From Nematopogon swammerdamellus (lineage: Eukaryota; Arthropoda; Insecta; Lepidoptera; Adelidae): DNA of 64,000 nucleotides. Below are positions 28,861 to 49,530 of this stretch, piece by piece. Position 1 is the stretch's first letter; each line of letters starts with the position of its first letter. Both the position numbers and the translations under genes were made by a program. The notes beneath the pieces are model-generated. The model saw only the letters and a list, made by a program, of their open reading frames with translations, searched no databases and was not told where the DNA came from. The stretch lies in assembly GCA_946902875.1 (NCBI GenBank), contig OX336342.1, positions 12,393,523 through 12,457,522 of the forward strand, read 5' to 3'.

Positions 28861-31185
28861 AGTATAAGCGCAGACCCCTAGTTTGTGAGAAACAATTGAC
28901 GTATGCCCCGGTTGGTGGCGACGTACCCAGTTTGCTTAGAGCAAAGCTCACCTCTCTTCTACATGGGATGCTCTCCTCCCTTCTACGTGGGAATGTTTAC
29001 TCAATAGGAGTCAATTAAAATAATGTTCAATGAACATTCAAATTAATCTCTCAGACACCCTGGAAGTTTAAAAAAAAATCGATTGCATTTCTCTAACTAA
29101 TTATTTAGTTATATTGGAACAAGGATCCGTTCACTAGTGAGAATCTAGACAATAGCACTACATTCACAAAATATCCAAACAAACCCCAATTAAACAACAG
29201 ATTACCAGATTTTGGTTTATAATGTCAATAAAATAACCTGCCTGTAGTACTATTTACATTATAATATGTACCATTATATTACTGAGTCTTTCATTAAATT
29301 AAATAAAACCTAATAAAATTATTGGAATCAATTTCCTCAATTTATTTGGGACCGTGTTTGCGTGGGTGCGTGTTTACATTCGACGGTTCGCTGAGAGTTC
29401 CGATAATAAAAAAAATAAACTACTACAGGTACAAAATCTGAACTAATTTTGAAGACAAAACTATACAAAGAAAATTAGTGCATCAGTCTTTTTCCCACAA
29501 ACATTCGGTTTGCATCTCGCTTATTTACACAGTGCTGCGGTGCGCTGCGGCCGCACCACCTAACTTGTTGCGCAGCTCACTCATTAGTCACCACGCCTCA
29601 GATCTGTCACACCACATTAACAATTCTCTTAGCACGAGAGTGACCTAGCTAGCTGTAGCATTATATTTTCAGATTAATAACACTAGGACCTGTGTTAGGA
29701 CTGATTATTAATTACCCTAAAATTCACAAAGCACGAGCGACGTTTGTGGCCCCAGGGAGGCGGCACGGTGGTGGGCCCCGCCCGCTCGCCTGTGTGGAAA
29801 CGTAGTCGCCCGCTTCACCCGCTGTCGCACCACAAAGATAATCCTTCATTTTGTACACATTTCCGAAAATGATTAACTAAGTTGGACGGGACATGGATAA
29901 CCCACAGAAATGATCATGTGTTCTGCCAATACACATACATGTAGCTAGTCTATAAACCTATGAGGGTTTTGTTTGAGCAAATTTTGTATGAATTTATTTG
30001 AGTATTTCATTTCAATCTTTTGCATAATGAAGTGTATGGCACACTACTATGTTGTATTGAAAATCTACAATTTAAAATTTCCGTCGAAACATCCAAGTTC
30101 TAAGGTTAGTTTTATTATTCTTTGGTAGCAAAATGATAAAATAGAGAAATTTATTCCATTATTCTTAAATTCCATCCATCAACCGTTCCAGCTCAAAAGA
30201 TATCGACAAATGTTCATTGATTATTCAGTCCTTTTAATAATATTTAACCTAGAGTCACAAGTACATACATAATGTTTATGAAATTATTTATGGTAAAATC
30301 CGAGTACCATTATTCTTGTAAGTACTGTCACAATAACGTGTGTGGCAGTTCGAGCGCACATCTTATTATTGGAAATTTCCATTAATTTTTACATAACATC
30401 ACACTTTGACCCCTTGCAAAGTCAACTAGTAACTCGCTACACACATTTCGTCTAGCGCTGGGTGACTACATTGGATACATATACAATTTACAAGTGTAGA
30501 TTTTTACATCTAAATCTATGTACTTAGTTCTCCACGTGAGTCACGTCACGTAACACGCATGCTCATATAATATATTTGGCCATTCTTTATACTGAACCTT
30601 CAAACTGTTCTCATACATTCCATACTCAACATATTTGCAAATGCTCTCACCGTAACAACATAAGTGTTTGCAATTAAATATTATTTACAAAATGATCAAT
30701 AAATTTTATAAAACAGAATGCTGAACTTTTACTTTCAGCCTGTGACAATAGTCCAATGGGAATCTTGGAGGACTCTAAATCTATGTACAGACACGCGAGC
30801 ATCCGGGCCATGGGCCGCTCAGCTCGAGTGTCTGTAGCTGTCCGCTCGCAGCCGAGTGGCGCGAAACGAACCTTGCATGAGGGTTCTATCTGTGTGTACA
30901 TAGCTTAACATGCTTCGCTGCGTTGGGTAAATCAGTTCGTACCACATGTACAACAATTTTATTACATTATGCAATCGTAATATAGATTGTAGCAACCATC
31001 TTACGCATTGATACAATTGTTGTATAATCTAAACATTATATGCCTCACTCGCCTAAAACTCCACAGCCGTGACTATCATACATTTTCAACTGTGCAACCC
31101 CTGTCTCCACCGAACAGACCGGAGACCGGCTGAGCTCCCTCTATGGACACAGGGCCGGGTAGTAGCGGAGGTGAGAGCAGCTCTC
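28861..31185 (-). other. Probable PI4KB 3' UTR and intergenic spacer
   Basis: 2.3 kb without a supported gene or an obvious mobile element; notably clean compared with its surroundings. On the minus strand AATAAA hexamers correspond to TTTATT at 30150-30155, 29993-29998 and 29341-29346, so the PI4KB 3' UTR could end about 1.0, 1.2 or 1.85 kb after the stop. Which one is used cannot be told from sequence. Confidence 0.4.
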
Positions 31186-39126
<7,941 letters not shown>

Positions 39127-40250
39127 CTGCGACAACAAAAGTATTCACTGTTAATATTCAATGCATGGCATTGACTTAGTATATATTACTATCACTGATG
39201 CATGGACGTATTTGACGTGAACGATGCATAATCATTAATCAAGATACAACAATATGTCAGCCTCGGTAGCTCAGTGGTAAAATTTTTTTTTAAGTTTTTT
39301 TGTTTAGATCAAATATATAAAAAATTGCGAGACTTAAAAATTTTTTTTCGAACGAAAAACATTTCATTTTTAATTCTTGATATCATGAAGTTCATTAAGC
39401 TTTATTGAATCATTACATTGGACATCAAAAAAATAAAGAAGTCAGGTAGGTACGTAGATTGACCTGTCCTTACTAAAAAAAAAGAATACCTAGTAAAAAT
39501 CGGGTAAGGTTTTAGGGGTCGGGCAAAATAAGCCCCAAAAGACAAAAAATATGGCGTAGGTAATTTGTAGGTATATTAGCTGAGAGCGTGCAGCCATAGT
39601 AAAAGGAGACTATTTTTAACTATGGCGTGGCGAGCACAGACAGCGAGACTTTGTTCAAATACCTAACAAACATGGTAGTAAGTTACTTAACTTAGGTCTG
39701 CTCTTAAGTTTTTATTTGACCAGCATTGTGAGAAGCAACATTTTGTTGTATTTGTACATGCATGCGTTGCGTTATTGTCTTTGTTATCGTCACTTCATCG
39801 ATTGCCGTAGGTACTTCACTATGCCTTCACTTCCATATGCAATAAAAAAACAATCGATAAAATCGAAACCATACTCTATCGATGGTCAGCACTAAGCCAA
39901 TGAATGATTCTGAATGATTAAATCATGTTCCTGTCCTACCTACTACTAGAGTTGTAAAGATGCCGTTTTTTGCACTTTGATACGGATTTATTTGTCTTAG
40001 GTACCGTAAAACACGGAAAGATTCGAAAAGTATTTTCATATGAGATACCTACTTGCTCTTTTCGCGTTTTATTCCTGTTTTTTGCTTGAAACCAAAAAGT
40101 GAGTGGCCAAAGTTCGCATTGAACAGGAACACCGTAAAAAACACGGAAAGATTCAACAGGAAAAGAAATAAGAGTTTGAAATAGCTCTATCGCAGAGAAG
40201 CTTATCATTTCCAAATTATGTAGATACTCATAATAACTCTTTCTTTATGT
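39127..40250. other. PI4KB upstream intron or flank
   Basis: Contains the truncated SINE head at 39259-39290 and AT-rich sequence. Paired ACACGGAAAGATTC copies occur near 40013 and 40141. No coding exon that would fit the open phase of the PI4KB exon was found. Confidence 0.4.
39259..39290 (+). mobile_element. Truncated SINE head
   Basis: CCTCGGTAGCTCAGTGGT is identical to the start of the SINE at 10207, followed at once by a T-run. Confidence 0.6.
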
Positions 40251-40485
40251 AATCCGGTATGGCTGGCTGAGTCAGAGGGGTCAGAGCGCATGATCCAACC
40301 AGCCAATATCACCTCCGAGAAGGTAGGTGCCAGATCGGAGACTTCCCTGGATTGCTGGCTATACTGAACTAGAGGAGAACACAACCGAGCCTACTATGCG
40401 GCCATCTTACATCCAGTACAGTGGTACTAACCCAGTCGGCTACAATTTGAGCCTACCACCTAGTAAGGAACAAGGGAATCTTTGT
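40250..40485 (+). repeat. Inverted copy of the 4795-4995 repeat
   Basis: GTAATCCGGTATGGCTGGCT, AGCCAATATCACCTCCGAGA and ACTTCCCTGGATTGCTGGCT are the reverse complement of the first copy. Confidence 0.75.
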
Positions 40486-40494
40486 TTTAATTTG

Positions 40495-40645
40495 TGTTTT
40501 ATAGGGTTCCGTATCCGTCGTACGGTACCCTATTACTAAGCCCACGCCGTCTGTCTGAGGGCTGTATCTCTTGAACCGTAATAGGTAGGTACCCTGTGAA
40601 AATTTTCACATAATAGGTATGTGTTATAATCAGGGATCTGAATTA
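40495..40645 (-). repeat. 'CGGCCAAGTGCGAGTC...GGTTCCGTA' family, partial
   Basis: ATAGGGTTCCGTATCCG, CTATTACTAAGCCCACGCCG and CTCTTGAACCGTAATAGG. Confidence 0.65.
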
Positions 40646-40974
40646 GGTAGAGTGATTTAGTACCAAAGTAGGTAAAGTTCGCGAGAGGATATAATATGGA
40701 GTTGTTAAAACCACCACTTTGTATGGGAATTCTGAAAATTTCCTGGGAAATTTCTGGGACTGGATTTTTCTTCGGGATCGTATTTATTGACTAAATACAA
40801 GCTTCTTTTGTTCTTAGATGATTTTCTCTAGAGTGGCCGCTTATGGAGATATAATTTTTTTCATAAATTTTTATTTCTACTCAATTTACAGGAAAGCCTC
40901 TCGTGTTAAAATAAAATAATCTAAGAGTGTATCGAACTGCTTACAAAACAAGACCTAATTTGTTGTCGTACCAT

Positions 40975-42465
40975 CATTGGTTCTCGATTTATTGCTCGCC
41001 GCGATTCTGAATTATCCAAGACGGCATTTGTATGGAAAGCTCCGCCCCCTTTCCTGATTTAATTTCTCGAATGTTGATATTTTTCGCATGAATCTTATTT
41101 CTAGACGAAATATAAGACACTTTTATTCTTAGATGTTTTTGAAAAAAATCTATATATACGGAGAAAAAAAAAATCAAAAATATTTTTTTTTCAGAATGTT
41201 CTCGATTGCTAATGTTTTTTTTTGGCGGATTCTTATTTCTAAACGAAATATAAGACACTTTTATTCTTACACGTTTTTCCCTTAAGTCGATATTTCCGGA
41301 GAGAAAAATAAAACAACCAATTTTTTCATATTTTCTCGAATGTTGATGTTTTTTCGCCTTAATCTTATTTCTAGATGAAATACGAATCTGTAGTTTGAAT
41401 CATTTAAATTATTTTCAGAATCATTTAGAAAAAGTGGCCGCCATTTTGAACTTTTTAGTTACTGGACCAATTGCTTTCAAAATCGCTATCTGGGTGTCTG
41501 TGTGGGCTCTGAATAAGAATCTGTAGTCAAAATTTCAAACAAGTGGCCGCCATTTTTAGTTACTGGACCGATTGCTTTCAAAATCGATGTCTGGGTGTAT
41601 GTGTGGACCCTGAATACGAATCTGTTGTCAACATTTATAAAAAGTGGCCGCCATTTTTGTTACTGGACCGATTGCTTTCAAAATCTATATTTGGGTGTTT
41701 CTGTGGGCTCTGAATACGAATCCGTTGTCAAAATTTAAAAAAAGTGGCCGCCATTTTGAACCTTTTAGTTTTGACTACAAATTCATGTTCAGAGCCCACA
41801 CAGACACCCAGATATAGATTTTGAAAGCAATCGGTCCAGTAACTAAAAAGTTCAAAATGGCGGCCACTTTTTGAAATGTTCCCTACAGATTCGTATTTCG
41901 TCTAGAAATAAAATTCAGGCGAGAAAACATCAACATTCGCAGCCAGCGTATTGGGTACTGTGGCGGAGTCGGAGGAGTTGGACGAAGTTTTTTACTTACA
42001 GTAATTTTGAATGTTAGTATTTAGTTTTTCTTTATTTATTTATTAGGTTAATTTTATCATTGTTATACATTTGTTAGTTAGGTTTTAATTATTTAGTTAT
42101 TATTATTAATATTATTAATTAATTACAGTCTTTCGAGAAATTATGAAAAAATAAGTTGTTTTATTTTTCTCTCCGGAAATATCGACTTAAGTGAAAAACG
42201 TGTAAGAATAAAAGTGTCTTATATTTCGTTTAGAAATAAGAATCCGCCACAAAAACATCAGCAATCGAGAACATTTTGGAAAAAATAATTTTAGATTTTT
42301 TTTTTCTCCGGTCATATCGATTTTATTGAAAAATGTGTAAGAATAAAAGTGTCTTATATTTCGTCTAGTAATAACATTCAGGCGAAAAAATATCAACATT
42401 CGAGAAATTAAATCAGGAAAGGGGGCGGAGCTTTCATCGCGGCGAAAATTTCATCCAGTATTGGT
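40975..42465. mobile_element. 1.5-kb fold-back element with subrepeats
   Basis: The left arm begins near 41030 (GGAAAGCTCCGCCCCCTTTC) and the right arm ends near 42440 (GAAAGGGGGCGGAGCTTTC). Each arm holds two to three diverged subrepeats with GAAATATAAGACACTTTTAT. Inside the left half, four copies of a ~109-bp unit (GTGGCCGCCATTTT, TACTGGACCGATTGCTTTC) run from about 41440 to 41760, and one inverted copy lies at 41766-41876. The centre (41930-42140) is unique. No protein. This is the structure of a Foldback-type element. Confidence 0.8.
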
Positions 42466-42469
42466 ATCA

Positions 42470-43600
42470 TACATGAAAGAAACAGAAAAACCCCGTGTTT
42501 TTCGTTTTATTCAAAATGTGTTTTTCGGTATTTTTCTGCCTTTACAACACTACCTACTACCTACGAATACTTGCTACGTATACTATACAGCAGTGATATA
42601 ACTACAATTACCGCTGTAATGCGACGAGCGAGTTAGTAAACAAGTACCTATATAACACTACCGACCGAGTGTGGGTGGGTACATATACGAAGCGGGTGCT
42701 GGAATTGCTGGATAGACAGACATAGTACCTACCTAGTATCATAGACATATTATAAATCAATGGGTAGTATAGGTATATCTGATGGATGACGCTGGGTTTG
42801 GCTGTCTGTACCGATCCGTCTTGCTTGTTAAATCAAATTTCAGCTTTTTTGTATGAAACCTGACATGGGTGATTATTGCTTACCACAATATGCCGCACCG
42901 CCTCACTCACGCCTCACTAGTCAATCACATGGTCACTCATGCATGATGATAATAATCAGATGCATTAGTTGTTCTCGGCGAAACTGGGTGCGCGTGCACT
43001 TACACGTACGGCCGTGCTGCCTGCCGGCCGGTTGGTTACATGGAACTTGGGCGGAAAACACGGACAATTTTCACACACGTTTCCATCAACCCCATGGGAC
43101 AGACATTAATTCAGTGCGGTGGTGGTATAAATCCGGACGATTAGCTGTTAACTTGGATCGGAAACAGACACTCGTGTACAGGGCATGAGGTAAGTAGGTA
43201 AGGATCAGCTTGGATGATTTGTGGATGAGGCGTTTGAAAGTTCCAAACATAAGCAGTGTAAACAGCGGTCGGTAGTCGGTACTACAAAGCAGGAGAAAGT
43301 CACTGCGTAAAATATAGCTTTTACTCGTATACAGGTGGAATAATATAGACAGCTCCGGCGGTACTAAAAGCTGCACCATAAAGATTGCATCTGCTGGACA
43401 GTTATTCCTCACTTAATTCACTTTTAAAGGGTCTACCAGCCAATTTATCGTTAATTTCGTAATTTACACAGGGGAATACGGTTAGTAGGCACATTAGGAA
43501 TTTGCAATTGAAAAAAATACTCGTAGGTAAGTATTACCATAGTAAACTATAGTATTATGCAATTTGGATATTTATAACATAATATGCGGTCTCGTCAGTG
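42470..43600. other. Unassigned intergenic or intronic DNA
   Basis: No supported gene. A 111-codon frame at 42853-43188 begins with a true ATG but has no recognisable domain or splice context. Confidence 0.35.
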
Positions 43601-43689
43601 GATCCATTATATTAGTGGATCTTAGAAATTGGGTTTCAGCGAGGGTTTCAGTCCAGTCCAGTCCCAAGACATTTTAATTTATAGTCCAG

Positions 43690-44330
43690 GAAACGAGGAA
43701 ATTCCTTGTATGGGCTCTTCGGACTAATTCCTCTGTCGCTGAAACTTTGCAGTGTGATAGAGTAGTGTTTAAAATATACGTTTGACAAATTATCTAGGAT
43801 TTTTGATGTTTGGAAGTTAGGTATTAAAATGAATGAATGCCTAAAAATGAAAATCGCTTATAACTGCTGATGAAAAATTGCTCCGTCCGAAATTCCTTCG
43901 GTATATGATATTATATATTAATAAGAGTATATATTAACATTATCTAGGAAAATTTCGATTTCGAATAGGCAGAAATTTGAAAATATCTATTTTGTATCAC
44001 AACTTCTTCAGAAAAATTGCTCTGTCAATTTTAATTTTTTTATATGTCTTAATTTATTTAAATATATCGCTTTTGACAATTATCTAGGAAATTTTCCATA
44101 TCGATCACACCCTTACAGATTTTCGGCAATAATTCGCTGTGAAAAATTGCTCCGTCCGAAATTCCTTCGGAATATGATATTATATATTAATAAGAGTATA
44201 CATACAACATTATCTAGGAAAATTTCGATTTCGAATAGGCAGAAATTTGAAAATACCTATTTTGTATCACAACTTCTTCAGAAAATTGACCATATAAATG
44301 CCAAAAGGCACCAACCCACAAATTGGTTAA
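43690..44330 (+). repeat. AT-rich 'TATCTAGGAAAATTTC' repeat, inverted at 52.7-53.4 kb
   Basis: Two tandem sub-units (about 43880 and 44140) share TGAAAAATTGCTCCGTCCGA, AACATTATCTAGGAAAATTT and TTGTATCACAACTTCTTCAG. The same units occur in reverse at 52715-53390. Non-coding. Confidence 0.8.
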
Positions 44331-45000
44331 AAATGAGTTAAATATACCAATCGAGAGCTAATCAACCCTCTATTTTTTGCAGAAAAGACCCAGGCAGGCT
44401 ACTTGGTATATACTAATAGGTTTCTACACATTCGTCCGCCCAATTGAGGTATATCGCAACAGCAGAAAAGAATTATGCTACTTGGTACTAGCTAACTGGT
44501 CAGTTTTTTTTTTTTTGCGTAAAAGATCCAAGCGAGATGGACTTTTTTGTTTTTAATGAAGTACGCTAAAAGTATTTATCAAAACAAAGCCAAGATATCT
44601 GGTTCTTTTTGGCATTATATAATAAAAACAAACTGTATATCGCAAAGTGGAACCAATTTATGTGGTTCTTTTTGGCATTTATAATAAAAACAAACGGTAT
44701 ATTGCAAAAATGGAATCAATTTATGTGGTTGGTTTTTCTTTGGGGACCTATAGTGAGTCTTATTTCATAGGAAATAAGAGTACATGTCTACGTTCTATGA
44801 AACAGAACGCCTAATAATAAATAAGTTCAGTTCAGTTCACTACCGCGACGAATGTGTCAGTTCACGACCGCGAAGTAAAGTAAATTGCTGTTTTCGACGT
44901 GGCTCAATGTACCTACTACGTAGTGATCGCGACATATCGTCAGAGTGTAGTTCGACGTCGTCGTCCAAGCAGGTACCTACGCCGCGCCGCCTAACGTAAC
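44331..45000. other. AT-rich repeat remnants
   Basis: TGGTTCTTTTTGGCAT occurs twice (about 44601 and 44661). No gene seen. Confidence 0.4.
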
Positions 45001-45007
45001 CATTGAA

Positions 45008-45060
45008 GATAGAATAGAATAGAATAGAATATTTATTTGTATAACATTTACAAGTCACAA
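45008..45060 (-). repeat. (TAGAA)n run and adjoining retroelement end
   Basis: Four to five TAGAA units followed by TATTTATTTG, the usual look of a reversed LINE 3' end in Lepidoptera. Confidence 0.6.
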
Positions 45061-45169
45061 ACTAACATTCACACATTTTAAAATTTTTCTATTTAGAAAA
45101 TAAAATAATATGAAACATAATAAATGAATCCTATTAAAATTAAAATTATTAATAATAGAAATCCGATAT

Positions 45170-48100
45170 AAAAGTCACACGTGCCTCCTGGGTGGTGCCA
45201 AATGAACAGCAATCAGCGTGTGGGAGATCTTCGGATCGGCTGGGTTCGCCACCACACCCCGGGAGAAACAATTACACCGGCATAACAGTTCGCTGTGTTC
45301 CGGTGTACTTCCCGGGGACCCAGTAGCAGGTGGGGTTGGCTGTGGTGAGGAGTAGGCCAGTGATCCCGACGCGGATTCGCTGTTCAGAGGTGACGCATCG
45401 ACACGGTTGACAGGGAGACCCGGTTAAACGGTTATTCCGCTGGCCGCCCGCCGGGTAGTACAGGAGCCCAATCGCGTCTAACCAACGCGAGAGGCTGCCC
45501 CGGTCAACCGGCGCATAATCCCGGAGTGGTCCGTCGTGCCGGTTGGTGACCGGAGTAGGGGTTCCGGCGGCCACTTCCGGGGGGGACCGGGGGCCTTTCC
45601 GTCTTCCGTGACGGCGCAACACTAACCTGAGTAGTAAGCGATGAAGCTAGGGTCCACGCTTTGCCCGTGAATCACCACAGCCACCCTTTCATGCTCTTTC
45701 CCTCCCTCTTACAAAAATCATGGCAGCGCAAAAAAGGAAAAAAAGGTTCAATCAGCGGTGCACACCCTTACACCACTATTTAGCGTTGACTCGACCAACG
45801 TGCGGGGGTTGCATACCAATTTGAATGCCGTCCATCACCACCTGGAGACGAAGAAGCCGGCCTTGCTTTTCCTGACGGAATCACAAATATATCGACCTGC
45901 ACTACCCCGGCTACACCCTGGGAGAAGCCTTCCGGTCGCGAGCCGGGGTTTGCTTGTTTGTCAGGGCAGATATTTGCTGTCGTCGCCTGCGCTGCCTTGA
46001 GGACTCCGAGCTATCAGTACTTTGGGTCCACGAGGATCTGGGAACGGTCTCGCGGGTGTACGCCTGTCTGTACAGGTCGCACTCTGGTGATGCAGAGACA
46101 GCCGGTTATTTGAGTACCTGAGTGGAGCGGCAGACAAAGTCCAAGAGCGGTTCCCTACCGCGGATTTGGTTCTTCTTGGAGACTTCAATGCCCATCACGA
46201 GGCATGGCTAGGCTCCAGGAGAACTGACTTTGCGGGGAGAGCCGCCTACGACTTCGCCCTGACGCATGACCTGTCTCAACTGGTAGACCAGCCCACCAGG
46301 CTGCCAGATATAGACGGTCATGAACCCTCTCTGCTGGATCTTCTGCTGACAACGAACCCCACTGGATATAAGGTCGCAGTGAGAGCCCCGCTGGGTTCCT
46401 CTGATCATTGTTTAGTGTGGTCCACGGTGCCATTTCGCCTCCTCAGTCCCGTACTGGAGGAACGCGTCGAATTTGGCACTACGCGTCAGCAGATTGGGAT
46501 GGGATGCGAGAACACTTCGCATCCTACCCTTGGAGAGAGATCTGCTTCAGTTCGGGCGATCCGTCGCAATGCGCTAATACCGTTGCCGAGGTGGTTCTGG
46601 GGGCAATGGAAATGTTTATTCGCAGCGCCTCTGTCTACCTCGGTGGTAAAAGCCAACCATGGTACAGCCGCGACTGTGCTGATGCTGTCGCAGCTAAATG
46701 CGCAGCTTATCGGGCATGGTCGCGCGCTCGTGCCGGACGTGATCCGAACGCATCCTAACTGAAGAAGGAATACAACCGCCTCTCCAGATCCTGCAAAAAG
46801 GTTATTGCCAGGGCCAAATTTGACCACATCGGCAGAATCGGCGATAGACTGAACCAGCACCCAACTGGGAGCCGTGAGTTCTGGTCTCTCGCTAAATATG
46901 TCGAGTCAAATTTCTGCCGCTCCTCTCTTCCACCTCTGCAGTGTCCTGGAGGCTCACTTGTCCACTCCGCAAAGAAGAAAGCCGACTTACTGGTATCTCT
47001 CTTTGCGGGGAACTCCAACCTGGACGATGGGGGTGCCACTCCCCCATCCATACCTAGGTGTGAGAACTCCATGTCGGAAGTGCAGTTTCGACAACGGACT
47101 GTACGAGCGGAACTTCTCTCCCTAGACGTCAGGAAGGAGAGTGGGACGGATAGGATTCCTGCATTGGTGTTAAAAAGGTGTGCTCCCGAGCTGGCCCCAG
47201 TGCTGACGCGCCTATTCCGTCTCTCCTACTCCAATTGCCGTGTGCCGGCGGCCTGGAAATCTGCGTTTTTGCAAGCGGTCCCTAAAAAGGGTGACCGCTC
47301 AAACCCGTCAAACTACCGACCTATAGCGATTACCTCCCTTTTCTGTAAGGTGGAGCGCATTATCAATACGCAGCTCATGAAGTACCTGGAGACGAATGAC
47401 CTCATCAGCGATCGGCAATACGGCTTCCGGCCAAAACGATCTGCTGGTGATCTCCTAGCGTACGTCACTCACCTTTGGGGGGAATCGCTTGACGGTCATG
47501 GTGAATTGATGCTACCTATTTTAATTTTGAATTTTAATTTATTTTAATTTATTTTAATTTTATTTTAATTTTATATTTTTTTATATTGACATAATTGAAT
47601 TTTTAACCTTTAACAATTCTATTGATGCGAAGTATTTTAATTTAGCTCTAGTTTTAATTGCCTTTCATGCACAAAACAGTTTTTTTTTTCTCTGTATTCT
47701 TATAATTTTTAGTTATGTACCTATATTATTGCTAATTATTAGTCCCTTACCATGGCTAGACCCAGACAGTTTCAATTGTAAATTTGGTAAACTAAAATGT
47801 GACGAACTCAAGTGTACCGATGGTACCTAAGATGGAAATGAATAAATGAAAAATGAAATGAAAAATACTTGGCAATTGTCCTTGACATTGCCAAGGCATT
47901 TGATCGGCTTTGGCACAAGTCGCTCTTGGGAAAATTGCCGGCTTACGGACTTCCTTCTGGCCTCTGTGACTGGGTCGCCGACTTCCTACATGGGCGTAGC
48001 ATTCAGGTCCTAGTGGACGGTTGCTCGTCGGACGCCATGTCAGTGAACGCCGGCGTACCACAAGGATCTGTGTCGTCACCCACGCTGTTTCTTCTGCATA

Positions 48101-49082
48101 TCAATGATATGCTGTCTCTGGGCAACATACATTGTTATGCGGATGACAGTACGGCACACGGATCCTACACCAGTCACCCTTCAGCCAGTCGGGATATTGT
48201 GAATGAGAAGAGGCGAAGACTTGTGTCTGAGCTCGAACACACACTCGGCTCTATTTCCGAATGGGGCCGTAGCAATTTGGTCGAGTTCAACGCTTCCAAG
48301 ACACAAGTTTGCGCGTTAAGTGCGAAGAGAGCGGCGTTCACACCGGCTCCTTCATTCCAAGGCACGTCGCTTAAATTAAGCGAACACCTCGGGGTCCTCG
48401 GAGTCGAACTGTCGCACGACTTGAACTTTCGTCGCCATATCGAGGGGAAGGCCAAGCTGGCTTCTAAAAAGCTGGGCGTACTCAATAAGGTGCGACGGTA
48501 CTTCACGCCGGACCAAAGGCTGCTTTTGTATAAATCGCAGATCAGGTCCTGCTTGGAGTACTGTTCGCACCTGTGGGATGGCTCTGCCAAATACCAGCTT
48601 GCGCCTCTGGACTCGATCCAGCGTCGAGCCGTGCGACTAGTGGGTGACCCCGCAGTGTCCCGCGATCTAAAACCACTGCAACACCATAGGGATGTCGGCT
48701 CCCTAAGTGTGTTCTATCGCTTATTCCATGGGGAGTACTCGGAGGAGCTGTTTAACGCAATCCCGCCGTCCCCTTTCCATCTCCGCACCACATGAACTGG
48801 GCAGGGATTGCATCCCTATACGCTGGACTTACCGCGGATGCGTACTAATCGATTCTGCAGATCATTCCTCTACAGAACCGGTAAACTCTGGAATGCTCTC
48901 CCTGCTCATATATTTCCCCCCAAGTACAGTCTCGGGTCCTTAAAGAGGGGCGTGAATGGGCACCTGTCAGGCCGGCATGGCATTCGCAACCCCCGCATAC
49001 GACCGAATGTCCATGGGCGTCGTTAGACACCTTATGGGTGGCTCGGCGCCATATGTCGCGCTTTCAATAAAAAAAAAATAAA
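45170..49082 (+). mobile_element. Near-full-length Jockey/CR1-like LINE, inactive
   Basis: A GC-rich 5' UTR (45170-45720), then an AP-type endonuclease in pieces (FSVDSTNVRGLHTNLNAVHH near 45785; VLLGDFNAHHEAWLGS at 46169; DLLLTTNPTG...GSSDHCLV to 46414), then RT: KKGDRSNPSNYRPIAITSLF (47287), AIVLDIAKAFDRLWH (47872), VNAGVPQGSVSSPTLFLLHI and CYADDSTAHG (48134). A thumb and C-terminal part follow to about 49026, ending with TTTCAATAAAA. Frameshifts (near 45890, 46480 and 48795) and an AT-rich insertion at 47515-47865 disable it. Confidence 0.88.
47515..47865 (+). mobile_element. AT-rich insertion inside the LINE
   Basis: Splits the RT between SLDGHGE and LAIVLDIAKAF. It begins with a (TTTTAATTTA)-like run and ends in ATGAAATGAAAA, so it is probably a retroposed fragment. 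No coding potential. Confidence 0.6.
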
Positions 49083-49530
49083 AAAAAAAAACGTTCCTCC
49101 ATTCTCTTCGCCTCAAGACTCTACCTGCAGCGGGCTTCATGCAAGAAGCACACAGCGCCTCCTGGCGGAAAGGAGAAGAGTCCGGTTGCCTAGGCGACGG
49201 ACTGTTGTGATCTGACACGTCCGAAAATACAAGCGGGAGCGGGCGGTTTTGTTCAAACATTTTGCTCTGGAAAAGATAAAATCCACCCTGATCGAGCGCG
49301 GCGCGGGCTCTCAGGGCTTGTTGCGACCTAATACGGCATAAGTATAGTGAGTGTAGTTTCCGAAGTGTGTGCGTAGCTGGGCCCAGCAGATCCTCGGACA
49401 CCGGGACGTTTCCGTGCCGATCGACGACCACCACCTGAAGGACCGAGCTATCGAAGGTGCGGCTGCGGGCGGAGACATCAACATCCAGGTAGGAGGTACC
49501 ACACCACCACACACTTTGCGCTACACCTCG
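49083..49530. other. Unique sequence between LINE copy and minisatellite
   Basis: GC-rich, with a 181-codon minus-strand frame that partly overlaps the LINE 3' end and has no known domain. The plus strand reads QQILGHRDVSVPIDDHHLKD before the array. I do not recognise a gene. Confidence 0.35.

Noticed and set aside
45272..45622. 116-codon minus-strand frame
   Set aside because: Lies antisense in the 5' UTR of the LINE; GC-rich, no domain.
46166..48795. Host genes for endonuclease or reverse transcriptase
   Set aside because: The parts are ordered as one LINE ORF2 with frameshifts, and a second inverted copy exists nearby.
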